NCBI RefSeq assembly: GCF_007991615.1
Contig: NZ_BJYR01000007.1
Location: 62,001 to 126,000 of the forward strand
Direction of reading: 5' to 3'
DNA: 64,000 nucleotides
Origin: Novosphingobium sediminis
Lineage (GTDB): Bacteria; Pseudomonadota; Alphaproteobacteria; Sphingomonadales; Sphingomonadaceae
The notes under the pieces are model-generated. The model made no database searches, was not told where the DNA came from, and was given only the letters and a program-made list of their open reading frames with translations. Positions 1 to 10,497 of the stretch are shown one piece after another. The position numbers and the translations under genes were made by a program. Position 1 is the first letter of the stretch. Each line of letters starts with the position of its first letter.

Positions 1-1384
1 CGCAGGAGACCGAGACTTCCAGCGTGTTGCCGGAAATCACGAAGGGTTTGCGCATCAGCGAAATGATCTTGCTGCCGAGGCGATCCGCCGCGCGCGCACC
101 AGCCTCGCTGGCATGCAGCAGCACGAATTCGTCCCCGCCGAAGCGCGCGATGAAAGCATCGCGCGGCAGGGCTTCGCGCAGGCGATGGGCGACCATGCGA
201 ACCAGTTCGTCGCCGACGTGGTGGCCCATCGTATCGTTCACCAGCTTGAAGCCGTCGATATCGATATAGGCGACGAAGAGGTTGCCTTTTGCCTCACCCT
301 CGATGAATTCGCTCAGCAGGGAACGCAGGCGCTGCATGTAATAGACGCGGTTGGGGAGGCCGGTCATGGCATCGTGCAGGGCGTTGTGCTGGGCCTGCGC
401 CTCGCTGGCCTTGAGCTCGTTTGCCGTCAGCCGCATGCGCCGCACGATCACCGCGCCGCCCGCGACGACGCCGAGGAAGAACAGGATGAACGTCGCCAGC
501 ACCGGCGCGGTACGTCGGACGATCTTCGGGCCGGGCACTTTGGCGGTCCAGGTGATCCAGCCGATGTGATCGCCAAACGCCGTGCTGAGCGGAACCGCGT
601 TGGCCGCGCCGATCCGCGCATCATCGGGCACGAAGCTGATGTCACTCAGGACCAGATCACCACCCATCTTGGTAAGGATCGAGCCATCGAGATAGCGCAG
701 CGTGGCGACGTAATTGGGCTCGCGTCGCAGCAGGCTGTAATCGTTGTCCGGCACGATCGAGATGACCGACAGGAAAGCCGGCCGGCCATGGCGCAAGACC
801 GGCGTTGCTGCCCAGCGGTTGAGCGGCTGACCCGAAGCCGCAACCGGCCAATCGATATCGTCCAGCTTCTTCATAGCCGCGATGCGCCCGCCCAGCGGCA
901 CATTGTGCCTGGCCCGGCCGATCAGGTCCTCGACGTGCCAGCGCACTTCCTGATACCCGACGTCTCCGGTCGGCCGGCCCTGCGCCCAGCCGTGGACCAG
1001 CGAGCCATCCGGGCGGACCAGAAACATCGCATCGGTCTCAAGGTTGTTCCACACGAAATCGCCGAGGAAGTGGTTGGCCCAGGTTTCGTTGTCGGCCAGC
1101 ACGGCATTGCGCATGGCATCGTCCCAGGTGAGCTGCACCTTCTGCGCTGCCACGATCGAGCTGCCGAGTTGATCGAGATAGCGCGTCACCAGCACGCGCT
1201 CGTCTTCGCGGGCCAGTTCGTCGGCTATGCGCGTCGAGCGGGAGAAAACGGCGACCAGCAGGGCCGACAGAGCGATCAGCGCCAGGAAGGTCGCAAGCGC
1301 AATCCAGCCGGTGCGCAAGTTGCGCACCGACGGACGCCCAGCGGTTCCGCGGCTGATGGTATCCAGACCCATTTGACCAGACAT
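1..1384 (-). CDS. CHASE4/GGDEF diguanylate cyclase (C-terminus beyond window)
   Basis: Membrane signalling protein expected to make cyclic di-GMP from GTP. I translated it directly from the minus strand: it opens at ATG 1384 and is still open at base 1, so about 461 residues are visible. A transmembrane helix lies near residues 20-45, then a periplasmic sensor region of CHASE4 type, a second helix near 275-300, and a GGDEF domain starting at HDAMTGLPNR with an intact RFGGDEF signature near bases 131-160. I do not see a clear RxxD inhibitory site just before GGDEF. In this family an EAL domain often follows, which would lie outside the window. A second ATG four codons in (1372) is an alternative start. 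The sensed signal is unknown. Confidence 0.85.
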   Translation of the reverse strand, partial: MSGQMGLDTISRGTAGRPSVRNLRTGWIALATFLALIALSALLVAVFSRSTRIADELAREDERVLVTRYLDQLGSSIVAAQKVQLTWDDAMRNAVLADNETWANHFLGDFVWNNLETDAMFLVRPDGSLVHGWAQGRPTGDVGYQEVRWHVEDLIGRARHNVPLGGRIAAMKKLDDIDWPVAASGQPLNRWAATPVLRHGRPAFLSVISIVPDNDYSLLRREPNYVATLRYLDGSILTKMGGDLVLSDISFVPDDARIGAANAVPLSTAFGDHIGWITWTAKVPGPKIVRRTAPVLATFILFFLGVVAGGAVIVRRMRLTANELKASEAQAQHNALHDAMTGLPNRVYYMQRLRSLLSEFIEGEAKGNLFVAYIDIDGFKLVNDTMGHHVGDELVRMVAHRLREALPRDAFIARFGGDEFVLLHASEAGARAADRLGSKIISLMRKPFVISGNTLEVSVSC

Positions 1385-1612
1385 AGGGAAAGGATGGAAA
1401 GAAACGGTTATCGCCGGTTACGCACTGAAGAGATCGATGTTCAGATAATGGCGAGGTTTCGGCCTATCTAAACGGTTAGCATGGCCGTTCCGGCCAATCC
1501 TTGCGCTAGCATCGGGCGATCGCCAAATACGTTGCAATCACATACCGGACTTGCCATCGTCAGCCGGAACCCCTCAATCGTTTGGCAACCTAACAACTTT
1601 GGGAGAACACCG
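1385..1612. promoter_or_regulatory. Divergent intergenic region, GGDEF protein / aldehyde dehydrogenase
   Basis: This 228-base spacer separates two divergently transcribed genes and must hold both promoters. An open frame begins at 1481 and runs into the aldehyde dehydrogenase, but its first 44 codons do not look like protein. A GGGAGA ribosome binding site lies just before ATG 1613. I could not identify a convincing -35/-10 pair. Confidence 0.4.
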
Positions 1613-3037
1613 ATGCGTGAGCATCTCCAGCACTACATCAACGGCGCCTGGGTCGACAGCGAAGGCGGCAAGCGCCACGAAGTGATCAATCCGGCAACCG
1701 AAGAGGCCTGCGCGGTCATCACGCTCGGCAGCCAGGCCGATGTCGACAAGGCCGTTGCTGCTGCAAAGGCCGCCTTCCCCGCCTTTGCCGGTATGCCGGT
1801 TGAGGAACGCAAGGCGCTGCTTCAGCGCATTCTCGCCGAATACAAGAAGCGCATCCCGGATTTCGCCAAGGTCATCAGCGAGGAAATGGGCGCCCCGATC
1901 GGATTCGCCGGCACCGCGCAGGTGGGCGCTGGCATGGGCTATATCCTCGGCACGCTGGAAGCGCTGGAAGACTTCGTGTGGGAGCATCCGGTCCCCGGTG
2001 CCAATGCGCGCTTCGTGCATGAGCCGATCGGCGTCGTCGCGGCGATCACGCCGTGGAACTGGCCGCTCAACCAGATCTGTGCCAAGATCGCCCCGTGCAT
2101 TGCGGCTGGCAACACAGTCGTGCTCAAGCCTTCGGAAGAGTGCCCCTCGAACGCGGTGATCATCGCCGAAGTCATGCATGCTGCGGGCGTGCCGGCCGGC
2201 GTGTTCAACCTCGTCCAGGGTGATGGCCCCGGCGTCGGCGTGGCGCTGACGGTCCACCCCGATGTCGATATGGTGAGCTTCACCGGCTCGACCCGCGCGG
2301 GCATCCAGATTGCCAAGAACGCGGCTGACACGGTCAAGCGCGTGCACCAGGAACTTGGCGGCAAGTCGCCCAACCTCGTGCTCGAAGACGCCGACTTTGC
2401 CGCGACGCTGCCTGCCACGCTGCAGGGCGTGGTTGCCAACACCGGCCAGAGCTGCATCGCGCCGACCCGCATCCTCGTGCCCAAGTCGCGCAAGGAAGAG
2501 GCCGAGACCTTCGTGAAGAACTACTTCGCGGCGGTGAAGGTCGGCAGCCCCGAAGAAGACGGCGCGCACATTGGGCCTGTCGTCAACAAGGCGCAGTGGA
2601 CCAAGATCCAGTCGCTGATCGACACCTCGATCGCCGAGGGTGCAGCGCTGCTCGAAGGCGGACCGGGCCTGCCGGACAACGTCAACCGCGGCTACTACAT
2701 CCGCCCGACCGTGTTCTCGGACGTGACGCCGGACATGACGATCTTCCGCGAGGAAACCTTCGGCCCCGTCGCCACGATCACCACCTATGATGGCATCGAA
2801 GATGGCATCGAGCTCGCCAACCGCACGGCCTACGGGCTTTCGGCGGTCGTCACCGGCGATCCCGAGACCGCCAAGGGCATCGTCGGCCGCCTGCGCGCAG
2901 GCCTCGTCGCGGTGAACCAGTGGGGCGGCGTCAAGGGCGGTGCCTTCGGCGGCTACAAGCAGTCCGGCAATGGCCGCGAAGGCGGCGTCTACGGCCTCAA
3001 GGACTTCATGGAACTGAAGACCATCGCGGGCGCCTGA
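1613..3037 (+). CDS. Aldehyde dehydrogenase family protein
   Basis: NAD(P)+-dependent oxidation of an aldehyde to a carboxylate. The 474-residue length is normal for the soluble ALDH superfamily. Start ATG 1613 is chosen because it follows GGGAGA with good spacing and gives the typical opening MREHLQHYINGAWVDS. Visible motifs are the cofactor-binding TPWNWP (about residues 145-151), the general-base Glu in ELGGKSPN (E247) and the catalytic Cys in NTGQSC (C281). It is a single-gene unit: the upstream neighbour is divergent and a strong terminator follows. The true substrate cannot be told from sequence; relatives act on betaine, benzaldehyde-type or aliphatic aldehydes. Confidence 0.95.
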   Translation: MREHLQHYINGAWVDSEGGKRHEVINPATEEACAVITLGSQADVDKAVAAAKAAFPAFAGMPVEERKALLQRILAEYKKRIPDFAKVISEEMGAPIGFAGTAQVGAGMGYILGTLEALEDFVWEHPVPGANARFVHEPIGVVAAITPWNWPLNQICAKIAPCIAAGNTVVLKPSEECPSNAVIIAEVMHAAGVPAGVFNLVQGDGPGVGVALTVHPDVDMVSFTGSTRAGIQIAKNAADTVKRVHQELGGKSPNLVLEDADFAATLPATLQGVVANTGQSCIAPTRILVPKSRKEEAETFVKNYFAAVKVGSPEEDGAHIGPVVNKAQWTKIQSLIDTSIAEGAALLEGGPGLPDNVNRGYYIRPTVFSDVTPDMTIFREETFGPVATITTYDGIEDGIELANRTAYGLSAVVTGDPETAKGIVGRLRAGLVAVNQWGGVKGGAFGGYKQSGNGREGGVYGLKDFMELKTIAGA

Positions 3038-3062
3038 TCGCCCTGCGACGACTGTAACAAGA

Positions 3063-3096
3063 CCCCGCGCTGCCCAGGGCAGCGCGGGGTTTTTGT
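3063..3096 (+). terminator. Rho-independent terminator after aldehyde dehydrogenase
   Basis: A near-perfect GC-rich hairpin (13-base arms at 3063-3075 and 3077-3089, with a shorter functional loop) is followed directly by a T-rich run. It also lies just beyond the end of the convergent tamB gene. Confidence 0.9.
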
Positions 3097-3109
3097 TTGC
3101 CCGCCGGTT

Positions 3110-6100
3110 TTAGTAGTCCTTGGACGCCTTGAGGTTGAGGCTTTCGTCGCCAATCGTGGAGACGGTGCCCAGGAGCACCAGCCAGCGCGTCATGCGGAAT
3201 TCGACAGACGTCGCGCTGTAGCCACGCCCGTCGGTGATGAGTTCGACGAAAACGCGCCTGCCGAGGTACTTGCCGACCGCGATCGATGTGCTGCGGCCGA
3301 CCGAGGCATCGGCACTGATGATGCGCAGGCGGTCCAGACCGATCGCGCTGCGCAGCTTGTTGATCGGATCGAGCCCTCCACCGCTGCGGAAGCTGGCGAG
3401 CGCCGAGGCGAGCTGCACGGCCTCCGGCGCTGAAATCTGGGTGATCGAGCTGCCAAACAGCATGCGGGAAAGCAGTTCTTCCTCGGGCAGAGCCGGGACA
3501 GAGCTGAACGTGATCTGCGGCTTCAGCGCAGAACCGCTGATCGCGATCTTGGCAGTCACCCCGTTGGCATCGCCTTCCGCGACGATATCAAGCCGCGGAT
3601 CGACCGGCACTTCGCCGACAAAGCGGATGCGCCCGCGCGTCAGATCAAAGCGCCGTCCGGCAAATTCATAACTGCCGCGCACAAGATCGGCGCTGCCGAA
3701 GATCTGCGGATTGGCGGTATCGCCGCGCAGGCGAACATCCGCGCCCCATTCGCTTTCAAGGCCAAGCCCGCGCACATCGATGCGGTCCGCGCCGGCGGCG
3801 TCGATCAGGTACTTCCACGGCGTGTAGGGCACGCGCGGCGGGGCCACGTCGGCGCGCTGATTGCTCTCGTGCGTGGTGATCGCGGGCAGCGCTTCGGTCA
3901 CATTGGCGCGGCCCAGCGTCCAGCGCGCACGGTCAATATGGACGCGCCCGGCGATGGTGCCGCCAATGCCATCGGAAACGAGGCGCAGCGGGCCGGTCAC
4001 GGTTGCGGCCATGTCGTCGCGGTTGATGAGCTGGGCGTTTGTTGCCGCCAGCCGGAGGTCGAGCCCGACGCCGCGCGTCGCCGCGTTGGAAAGATCGACA
4101 ATGCCGCTGCCGCTGACAGTGCCGCCGCCCGCCGTGGTCCCGCTGAAATGCGCGAGGCTGAGCCGCGCATCGGCAAAGCTGCCGAGCGCCTCGACATCGC
4201 GCACATCGGAGCCCGTCAGGTTCGATTGCACGCGCAGCGCCCGGGTGGCGACCGCCCCGGTGATCACCGGGTGATCGAGCGAGCCCGTCACGCTTGCTGC
4301 CGCGCCCAGCGGACCGGTGAGGTCGATCACCTCGATGGCGGCAAGCCGCCACAGCGATTCCGCAGGGCCGCTGTAGCGCAGTTCGGCCTTGAGGCTGCCA
4401 CCGCGCAGCCGCTCGAGCATAGTGCCGCCGCGCGGCAGATCGGAAACCAGCGCCTGCACCCGCCCGCGCATCGCCGCGCCCTCGCGCGCCACCGCGCGGA
4501 CTTGCAGCGCGGCAGGATCGAGCGAGGCCACGAGCGCAAGGTCAAGCGGCCTTGAGGTCAGGACGAGGCCCGAACGAGTGAGGCCCTTTACCTCAACGGC
4601 GGCATGACCCGATGGAGCACCGAGATGGTCGTTCTCGTAATCGATCACGCCTGAGGCGAGCCCTCCGAGCCCGAGATCAGGAAGCACGATATCAAGCACC
4701 GAAAGCGGCATGCGTGAAAGCATCAGCTTGAGCTTGGTCGCCCCGCCGAGCACGTGGCCGCTGGCAATTACGCTGCCCCGGCCGAAATCGATCTGGGTGG
4801 GTTCGAGCCGCCAGCCTGCCGCAACGCCCCCGCCCGCCTCATCCGGTTCGCGTTCCAGCACTGCACGGCGGGGCATGGAAATGATGCGGCCGGCATAATC
4901 ACCCGCGACGAAGGCGATGATCTTGTCGGGCGAGAAGGCGGCGGTCCCTTGCAAGGCAAAGCTCGTCCCGCGCCGTCCGGCCAGCGAGGCGGTGACGCTG
5001 CCCGAACCGTTGACGAGCGCCACGTCTGCCGCGAGGCGGCCGATGAAGAGCTTGCCCGCGCTGATCCCCTCAGCCTTGAGCGAAGCCTGCAGCGTGCTGT
5101 CGCCGCCCTCGATCCGGCCTTCGGCGGTGATCTCGGCATTGCCGACCGCGATGGGGTTGTCGCCGCCAAAGCGCGCGCCGCGCGCGGTTATCGCGGCCTT
5201 GAGCACCTGCCCTGCACCGTCGGGCGCGAAGTCGATCGTGCCCTTCACGCCGCCCCCGGCGAGCGCCAGACTCCCCGTCGCGCCCTCCTTGGCAATCCCC
5301 ACGCTGCCGGTGATCTCGGTCTGGTAGACGTTGAAGCGCTCGATGCCGAGCCGCACTGGCCCATCCTTGGGCGCAGTGAGCATGATGAGACCGCTGAACG
5401 CCCCGAGGCGGGACTCGCCCTTGGTTTCGATGCGGAAGCCCTCGCCTTCGGCGCTCAACGCGAGGCGCACGTCCTTGAGGCTTGCGGCTGGCAGCGGATT
5501 GGCCAGCACGAGTGTGGCGTTGGGGCCATCCTCAGTCAGCGCGGCATCGAAGGTGAAGCTGCCATAGTCGATGTGGCGCCCCGAACCCGAAAGCGTCGCT
5601 TCACCGCCGCGCAAAGCCTCGCCGTGCAGCGCAAGGCTCAGCTTGGTGGACGTGAGGTTCGCGTTCTGCACCACGAAGGGCTGCGATCCGCCCGCCGTCA
5701 GCGCGGCGCGCACCCGCACGTTGCCGCCGGTCAGATTGGCGAGCGTGGCGTTGTCGATCCGCGCCAGACGGCCCGCACCATCGGCGGTGAGCGACCAGCT
5801 TTGACCGCCGCCGATTGTGAGCGCAATCCGCGCCTCGCCGTCGGCGAGTCCCAGATCAGGCAGCGCGATTCCCCGCGCCGTGACGGGCCCCGAAAGCGCA
5901 AAGCGGCTGCGCGCGAGATCGCCATCGAGCGCCAGCCGCGCCGAGGCGCCCTTCAGCGTGAGATCGAGGCGGTCCGCTGTGAGCTTGTTGCCCGCCAGCA
6001 CGAGATCGCCCGACAGCCGTGCCCCCGGCAATCGTGGATCGACCATCGCCTGCCCGGTCTTCAGCAGTTGCGCGGTGAGCGCGAGCGGCAGGCGCAGGCG

Positions 6101-7363
6101 CTTGCCATCCCAATAGGCGGTGCCTGCCGTGCGCAGCCCTTCGGCGAGGACCGGGCCGCTGCGCAGCCGCGCCGCGCGCAGATCGTGGATGATCGCGAGT
6201 GCAGTGAAGCGGCCATCGACGGTAGCGTTCAGCTGTGCGCCTTGCAGTTCGGTGCCGGTGCCCGCCAGCAGCAGATCGGGCCGGGTCACCACCGCCCGCA
6301 CCTTCACCGCTTCGGCGCGGTTGGCCACCAGATCGAGACCACCCGCAGCCGTCGCCGTGAGCGCTGCCGCCCCGGCGAAGACCTTGCCGCGCAGCGTACC
6401 GCCGCTGGCCGTACCATCGGCGACAACCGAGACCTTGTCGCCGCTCGCGCGCCGCGCTGCAGGGCCGAGCAGGTCGCCCGGGAACACCTGCCCCGCCAGC
6501 TTGTAGTGCCCGGTGCGGTTTTCCAGTTCGAACGCCGCGAGCCTCCGCCCACCATCGGTTGCCGCGCCCCAGCCGCGCCATTCCTGGAACGTGCCCTTGC
6601 CGCCGGCGCGGGCAGCGATATCGCGCTTCACGCCGGTTAGCGCCGCGAGCAGTCCGTCCTTTGGCGCGTTGTAGATGAAATCGAGCGCGAACTTGTTGCG
6701 GTCAGGCTCGCTATCCAGACGCAGGCGCAGCCGGTCCCGCCCGCCAAGCCGCCCGCCAAGGCTGACGAGCGCCCGCCCGCGCCGGATATCGGTGCGCGCG
6801 GCAAAATCGATCCGCCGACGTTCGCCCATGATGGAGCGGTCGATAACGAGATTCTCCGCCGCCAGCTTGCCGATGCGGATATCGAAATCGGGCAGGATCG
6901 GCGCATCGGGATCGCCCGGGTTCAGCCGCGGCGCGCGCAGCAAGGTGCCGCGTTTCAGGATCAGCGAGCGGATATCGAGGCCCTTGAACAGCCCGGCGCG
7001 CGGATCGAGCCCGAACCATGCCAGCGGCCGCCAATCGAGCGAGGCTTCGGGCACGACCATGAAGCGGCCGTCGGGATCGCTCAGCACCACTTCGTGCAGG
7101 CTCATGCCGCCGAACAACGTGCCATCGATCCGCCCGATGCGGACCCTAAGACCCGAGGCGGGCACGATTGCCGCGATGCGGTCTGCCACGAAGCGGTGGC
7201 CAATCGAGGAATCGAGTACGAAGACCGAACCGCCGATCGCCAGCACGAACAGCAGCGCGGCAAGGAACAGCCCGCGGCCCCAGCCGAGCAAGCGGCGAAG
7301 GCGGCCCTTGCGCGCCGGGTGCGGCTCGGGGGTCGGCGTTTCGGTCGGCACCGGCTCCGCCAT
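3110..7363 (-). CDS. tamB: Translocation and assembly module subunit TamB
   Basis: Very large (1417 residues) inner-membrane-anchored periplasmic protein that works with TamA in outer-membrane protein or phospholipid transport. A Pro-rich cytoplasmic N-terminus is followed by one transmembrane helix (about residues 29-51), then more than 1000 residues of beta-rich, Gly/Ala/Leu repeat-like sequence typical of AsmA/TamB proteins that form a hydrophobic groove. The last 350 residues or so match the TamB C-terminal domain (DUF490), with motifs such as GSYEFAGRRFDLTRGRI near 1235. It starts inside the tamA stop (TGATG, 1-base overlap), so the two are translationally coupled. The order bpt-tamA-tamB on one strand supports a single operon. 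Confidence 0.93.
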   Translation of the reverse strand: MAEPVPTETPTPEPHPARKGRLRRLLGWGRGLFLAALLFVLAIGGSVFVLDSSIGHRFVADRIAAIVPASGLRVRIGRIDGTLFGGMSLHEVVLSDPDGRFMVVPEASLDWRPLAWFGLDPRAGLFKGLDIRSLILKRGTLLRAPRLNPGDPDAPILPDFDIRIGKLAAENLVIDRSIMGERRRIDFAARTDIRRGRALVSLGGRLGGRDRLRLRLDSEPDRNKFALDFIYNAPKDGLLAALTGVKRDIAARAGGKGTFQEWRGWGAATDGGRRLAAFELENRTGHYKLAGQVFPGDLLGPAARRASGDKVSVVADGTASGGTLRGKVFAGAAALTATAAGGLDLVANRAEAVKVRAVVTRPDLLLAGTGTELQGAQLNATVDGRFTALAIIHDLRAARLRSGPVLAEGLRTAGTAYWDGKRLRLPLALTAQLLKTGQAMVDPRLPGARLSGDLVLAGNKLTADRLDLTLKGASARLALDGDLARSRFALSGPVTARGIALPDLGLADGEARIALTIGGGQSWSLTADGAGRLARIDNATLANLTGGNVRVRAALTAGGSQPFVVQNANLTSTKLSLALHGEALRGGEATLSGSGRHIDYGSFTFDAALTEDGPNATLVLANPLPAASLKDVRLALSAEGEGFRIETKGESRLGAFSGLIMLTAPKDGPVRLGIERFNVYQTEITGSVGIAKEGATGSLALAGGGVKGTIDFAPDGAGQVLKAAITARGARFGGDNPIAVGNAEITAEGRIEGGDSTLQASLKAEGISAGKLFIGRLAADVALVNGSGSVTASLAGRRGTSFALQGTAAFSPDKIIAFVAGDYAGRIISMPRRAVLEREPDEAGGGVAAGWRLEPTQIDFGRGSVIASGHVLGGATKLKLMLSRMPLSVLDIVLPDLGLGGLASGVIDYENDHLGAPSGHAAVEVKGLTRSGLVLTSRPLDLALVASLDPAALQVRAVAREGAAMRGRVQALVSDLPRGGTMLERLRGGSLKAELRYSGPAESLWRLAAIEVIDLTGPLGAAASVTGSLDHPVITGAVATRALRVQSNLTGSDVRDVEALGSFADARLSLAHFSGTTAGGGTVSGSGIVDLSNAATRGVGLDLRLAATNAQLINRDDMAATVTGPLRLVSDGIGGTIAGRVHIDRARWTLGRANVTEALPAITTHESNQRADVAPPRVPYTPWKYLIDAAGADRIDVRGLGLESEWGADVRLRGDTANPQIFGSADLVRGSYEFAGRRFDLTRGRIRFVGEVPVDPRLDIVAEGDANGVTAKIAISGSALKPQITFSSVPALPEEELLSRMLFGSSITQISAPEAVQLASALASFRSGGGLDPINKLRSAIGLDRLRIISADASVGRSTSIAVGKYLGRRVFVELITDGRGYSATSVEFRMTRWLVLLGTVSTIGDESLNLKASKDY

Positions 7364-9672
7364 CAGAAGGCCTGCCCGAGGCTGACGTAGACGCCGATGC
7401 GGCTGTCACCCTTTTCCGGATTGAGCGGCGTGCCGAGGTCGATACGGATCGGCCCGAAGCTGGTCTGGTAGCGCAGGCCAAGCCCGACGCCGACCTTGAG
7501 ACCGTTGACCGTGGGCGAGGCGGTCGTGCCCACCGTGCCCGCATCGACGAATGGCACGACGCTAACCGCGCCGCCCATCAGCCCGGTCTTGACGCGGGCC
7601 TCGAGCGAGAATTCAGACAGGCTGCGCCCGCCGCTGGGATTGCCAAGCGCATCGCGCGGGCCGACCGCCTGATAGGCAAAGCCGCGCACCGATGCGCCGC
7701 CGCCGGCATAGAACCGCCGCGATGGCGCGATGCTGGTAACGCTTGTGCCGGGGATCGTGCCCAGCCGCACCCGCTCTGCCAGAACCACGCGGCTGGTGAT
7801 CGGCTGATAGGCGCTCGCATCGAGTTGCGCGCGGACATAGCTCGACTTCGTGCCGTTCTGCACCGAGATTTCAGGGCTCACCCGCAGCGAGACGCGCACG
7901 CCGCGCTTGGGATCGAGCAGGTCGTTGCTTCCATCATACGCGCCGCGCAGGGGCAGCGCGCCGATGAAGTAGGTCGTGCGGACGGAACCTGCAGCAGCAG
8001 GCAGTTCGCTCGTCGCGAGCAGTTCGAAGCCCGCTGACCAGACCCACGCCTTCTGGAAGATCAGCGTGGTCTGCTTTTCGAACGTGGTCGAGAACGAGAG
8101 CGTGCGGGCCTGGTAGGCGTCCGTCCGACGGGTCTGGGCATAAAGATCGGCGGTGAGCACCTGATCGCGCCCGAAGAAGTTGTTGCGGCGATAAGTTGCC
8201 CCCGCCAACTGTTCGCGCGTGCCGACCACGCCGCGGAAGCGCACGAGACCTTCGGGCGGGAAGAAGTTGCGGTTCTCCCAGCTCGCCTCGACCCGCAGAC
8301 CTTCGCCGCTCGAATAACCGACAAGCCCGGCGATCGTGCGCTGCGGGGCCTTGGACAGCGTGATGTCGATATCGGCGACGCCCGGCTGCGGGTCTGCCGC
8401 CGGGGTGGTTTCGCGCGGGGTGATGGTGACGGCCGAAACCAGGCCTGTTGCCAGGATCGCCTGCCTGAGATCATCGACGCGGGAACGGCGGTAGGGATCA
8501 CCGGGGCGGAAGCGGGCGATGCGCGAGAGATGGCGGGCGGAGAGGTAGTCGGGCAGCGAGCTGTGGATCTGACCCATCACGTATTGCCCGCCGCTGGTGA
8601 CCGGCACGATCAGGTTGCCGGTGCGATCGGCATGGTCGATCGAAAGATCGGGTTCGCCGACCTTCGCAAAGGCATGGCCGCCCTCGCCCAGCGCGGTAAT
8701 CAGGTGATCGCGCTCGGCCATGATCCGGTCGGAGTTGACCGGATCGCCGGGCGACAGCGCGAAGGCGCGGGTCAGCGCCGCCGCATCGCGTGCCGCAGCG
8801 ATATCGCCAAGGCTGATGCGCGAGAAGATGTAGCGCGGACCGGGCCGTACATCGAAGCGCACGCCCACTTTCTTGAGATCGATCGCCGGCCCCGGCCCGC
8901 TACCCTCGGCGGGCGCGGCATAGCCGGTCGTGCTCTGGTGGACCTCGGCGTCGTAGTAGCCATAGACCCTGAGCACCTGCTGGAGCAGTTCGGTGTCCTG
9001 CCGCGCACGCCGGGTCAGCTGGGCCAGGTTATCCTCTTCGTTGCCGAACTTGCGCAGCGCGGCAAGCGTTCCGAAGCGGGTGGTGACAGCCTCGCGTTCA
9101 GGCAGCGCGGCAATATCGGGCGGGAAGGCGAGCGCCAGCTGCGGCGAGATCGGGATGACGCTTGCGCCGGGAATCTGGCCGATCCCGCGCCCGCTGCCGG
9201 GATCGGCATCGCTGCTCAGCGCATCGCCGGCGGCCTTGGCCTGTTCGGCTGCTTCACCGATATCGGGATCGGGCGTGAGCAGTTCGATCGGCGGCAGCTC
9301 CGCCGCATCGGGCCAGGCCAGCGTGATTGCAGGAATACCCGTCAGCGGTGCGATGGCATCGGGCGAAAGCAGCGTAGCGGGATCAGGAACCGGGACTTTG
9401 GCCGCTTCGGTCTGGTTCGCCCATGTCTTGGGGTCGTCCATCGCCGAATCCGGGATCAGATCCTCGAGCGCCTGATCTGCATCGCGCGACTGGGCGTGTG
9501 CCAATTGCGGCAGAATGGCGAGCAAGACAGCCGGCAGCAACGCCAGCAGGACGTCAGATGTGACGGTACTGCGTCTGCGCGGCGGCGAGACCGTCCTTGC
9601 CGGTATCGTCCGCGATTCGCCGGTCCGCTCCCCTTGCGGTCGCAGCGCGGTCGATCGCGCGGGCCTGCTCAT
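7363..9672 (-). CDS. tamA: Autotransporter assembly complex protein TamA (Omp85 family)
   Basis: Outer-membrane Omp85/BamA-superfamily barrel, partner of TamB. The mature part has POTRA domains (including [16 protein letters not shown] and the FSRISLGDI strand) and a C-terminal 16-strand-type barrel ending in ...YVSLGQAF, a typical outer-membrane terminal Phe signal. A hydrophobic signal segment lies at 41-60 with cleavage after HA. The start is uncertain. ATG 9672 is the nearest conventional start, but it gives an Arg-rich N-region of about 40 residues and overlaps the end of bpt by 119 bases. No ATG or GTG lies between it and the signal sequence. A TTG or CTG start within the hydrophobic segment is possible but would lack basic residues. 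From 9672 the protein has 769 residues. Confidence 0.85.
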   Translation of the reverse strand: MSRPARSTALRPQGERTGESRTIPARTVSPPRRRSTVTSDVLLALLPAVLLAILPQLAHAQSRDADQALEDLIPDSAMDDPKTWANQTEAAKVPVPDPATLLSPDAIAPLTGIPAITLAWPDAAELPPIELLTPDPDIGEAAEQAKAAGDALSSDADPGSGRGIGQIPGASVIPISPQLALAFPPDIAALPEREAVTTRFGTLAALRKFGNEEDNLAQLTRRARQDTELLQQVLRVYGYYDAEVHQSTTGYAAPAEGSGPGPAIDLKKVGVRFDVRPGPRYIFSRISLGDIAAARDAAALTRAFALSPGDPVNSDRIMAERDHLITALGEGGHAFAKVGEPDLSIDHADRTGNLIVPVTSGGQYVMGQIHSSLPDYLSARHLSRIARFRPGDPYRRSRVDDLRQAILATGLVSAVTITPRETTPAADPQPGVADIDITLSKAPQRTIAGLVGYSSGEGLRVEASWENRNFFPPEGLVRFRGVVGTREQLAGATYRRNNFFGRDQVLTADLYAQTRRTDAYQARTLSFSTTFEKQTTLIFQKAWVWSAGFELLATSELPAAAGSVRTTYFIGALPLRGAYDGSNDLLDPKRGVRVSLRVSPEISVQNGTKSSYVRAQLDASAYQPITSRVVLAERVRLGTIPGTSVTSIAPSRRFYAGGGASVRGFAYQAVGPRDALGNPSGGRSLSEFSLEARVKTGLMGGAVSVVPFVDAGTVGTTASPTVNGLKVGVGLGLRYQTSFGPIRIDLGTPLNPEKGDSRIGVYVSLGQAF

Positions 9673-10405
9673 CGGGGTCAAAGCGTTCCCATCCTTCGCG
9701 GCCCAGCCGTTCCAAGGGCCGGTACCGGACTTTGTACTGCATCCGTGCCGATCCTTCGACCCAGTACCCAAGATAGACATAGGGCAGACCGATGCGGACG
9801 GCATGAAGGATGTGGTCCAGAATGATGAAATTGCCAAGCCCCCGGCGCTTTGCATCATCGGGTTCGTAGAAGCTGTAGATCATCGAGAGACCATCGCCCT
9901 GACGATCGGTCAGGCATGCGCCGACAAGCTTGCCGGGCTTCCCGTCCACACCGGGCTCGCGATACTCGATCACGAAGGTGCTGACGGGCGTGTGCTCGAC
10001 CATGTCGGCGAAGTCCATCTCGTCCATCGAGGCCATCCCGCCACCGGGATGGCGGGCAGCCAGATAACGCTGCAGCAACTCGAATTGTTCCGGAGTGGAC
10101 CACGGCTTGCAGGCGGTGACGACGAGATCGCTGTTGCGGCGCATGTTCTTGCGCTGGGTGGCCGAAGGCACGAAATCGCCAGCCACCACGCGGACCGAAA
10201 TGCAGGCCGAACAATCGATGCAGCTGGGACGATAGGCGACCGTCTGGCTGCGGCGGAAGCCGATCCGGCCCAGCGCATCGTTGAGCTCATCGGCGTTCGG
10301 GCCCTTCAGCTCGGTGAACACCTTGCGCTCGGTTTTCCCCGGCAGATAGGGGCACGGCATCGGGCTCGTCACGAAGAAGCGGGGAAAGCGGACGGGCGCA
10401 GTCAC
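9554..10405 (-). CDS. bpt: Arginyltransferase / aspartate-glutamate leucyltransferase (Bpt, ATE family)
   Basis: Aminoacyl-tRNA-protein transferase that adds an amino acid (Leu in bacterial Bpt enzymes) to proteins with N-terminal Asp or Glu, marking them for ClpS/ClpAP degradation. The Cys cluster of the ATE N-terminal domain is present: C18 in [13 protein letters not shown], then C62, C65 and C68 in CIDCSACI. C-terminal motifs [11 protein letters not shown] and YLGYWV are also typical. I prefer GTG 10405, which gives the usual family opening [15 protein letters not shown], with AGAGGA upstream; ATG 10468 in the same frame would add 21 unconserved residues. It is the first gene of the bpt-tamA-tamB run. 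Confidence 0.9.
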   Translation of the reverse strand: MTAPVRFPRFFVTSPMPCPYLPGKTERKVFTELKGPNADELNDALGRIGFRRSQTVAYRPSCIDCSACISVRVVAGDFVPSATQRKNMRRNSDLVVTACKPWSTPEQFELLQRYLAARHPGGGMASMDEMDFADMVEHTPVSTFVIEYREPGVDGKPGKLVGACLTDRQGDGLSMIYSFYEPDDAKRRGLGNFIILDHILHAVRIGLPYVYLGYWVEGSARMQYKVRYRPLERLGREGWERFDPDEQARAIDRAATARGADRRIADDTGKDGLAAAQTQYRHI

Positions 10406-10497
10406 GGCCGGGGCGTTATCCTCTTGTCGCGCCGCCGGACCATCCGGAAGCGCTGACAAGGGCAACATGCCTTACCCGGACGATTGGTGAAAGAGCC

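Noticed and set aside
113..1471. 452-codon plus-strand frame at the left end
   Set aside because: It is antisense to the CHASE4/GGDEF gene, whose RFGGDEF and HDAMTGLPNR motifs are clear on the minus strand.
4754..6640. Long open frame (628 codons) antisense to tamB
   Set aside because: It is a shadow of GC-rich codon use in tamB; the translation is rich in Arg, Ala and Gly with no domain, and tamB itself is intact across it.
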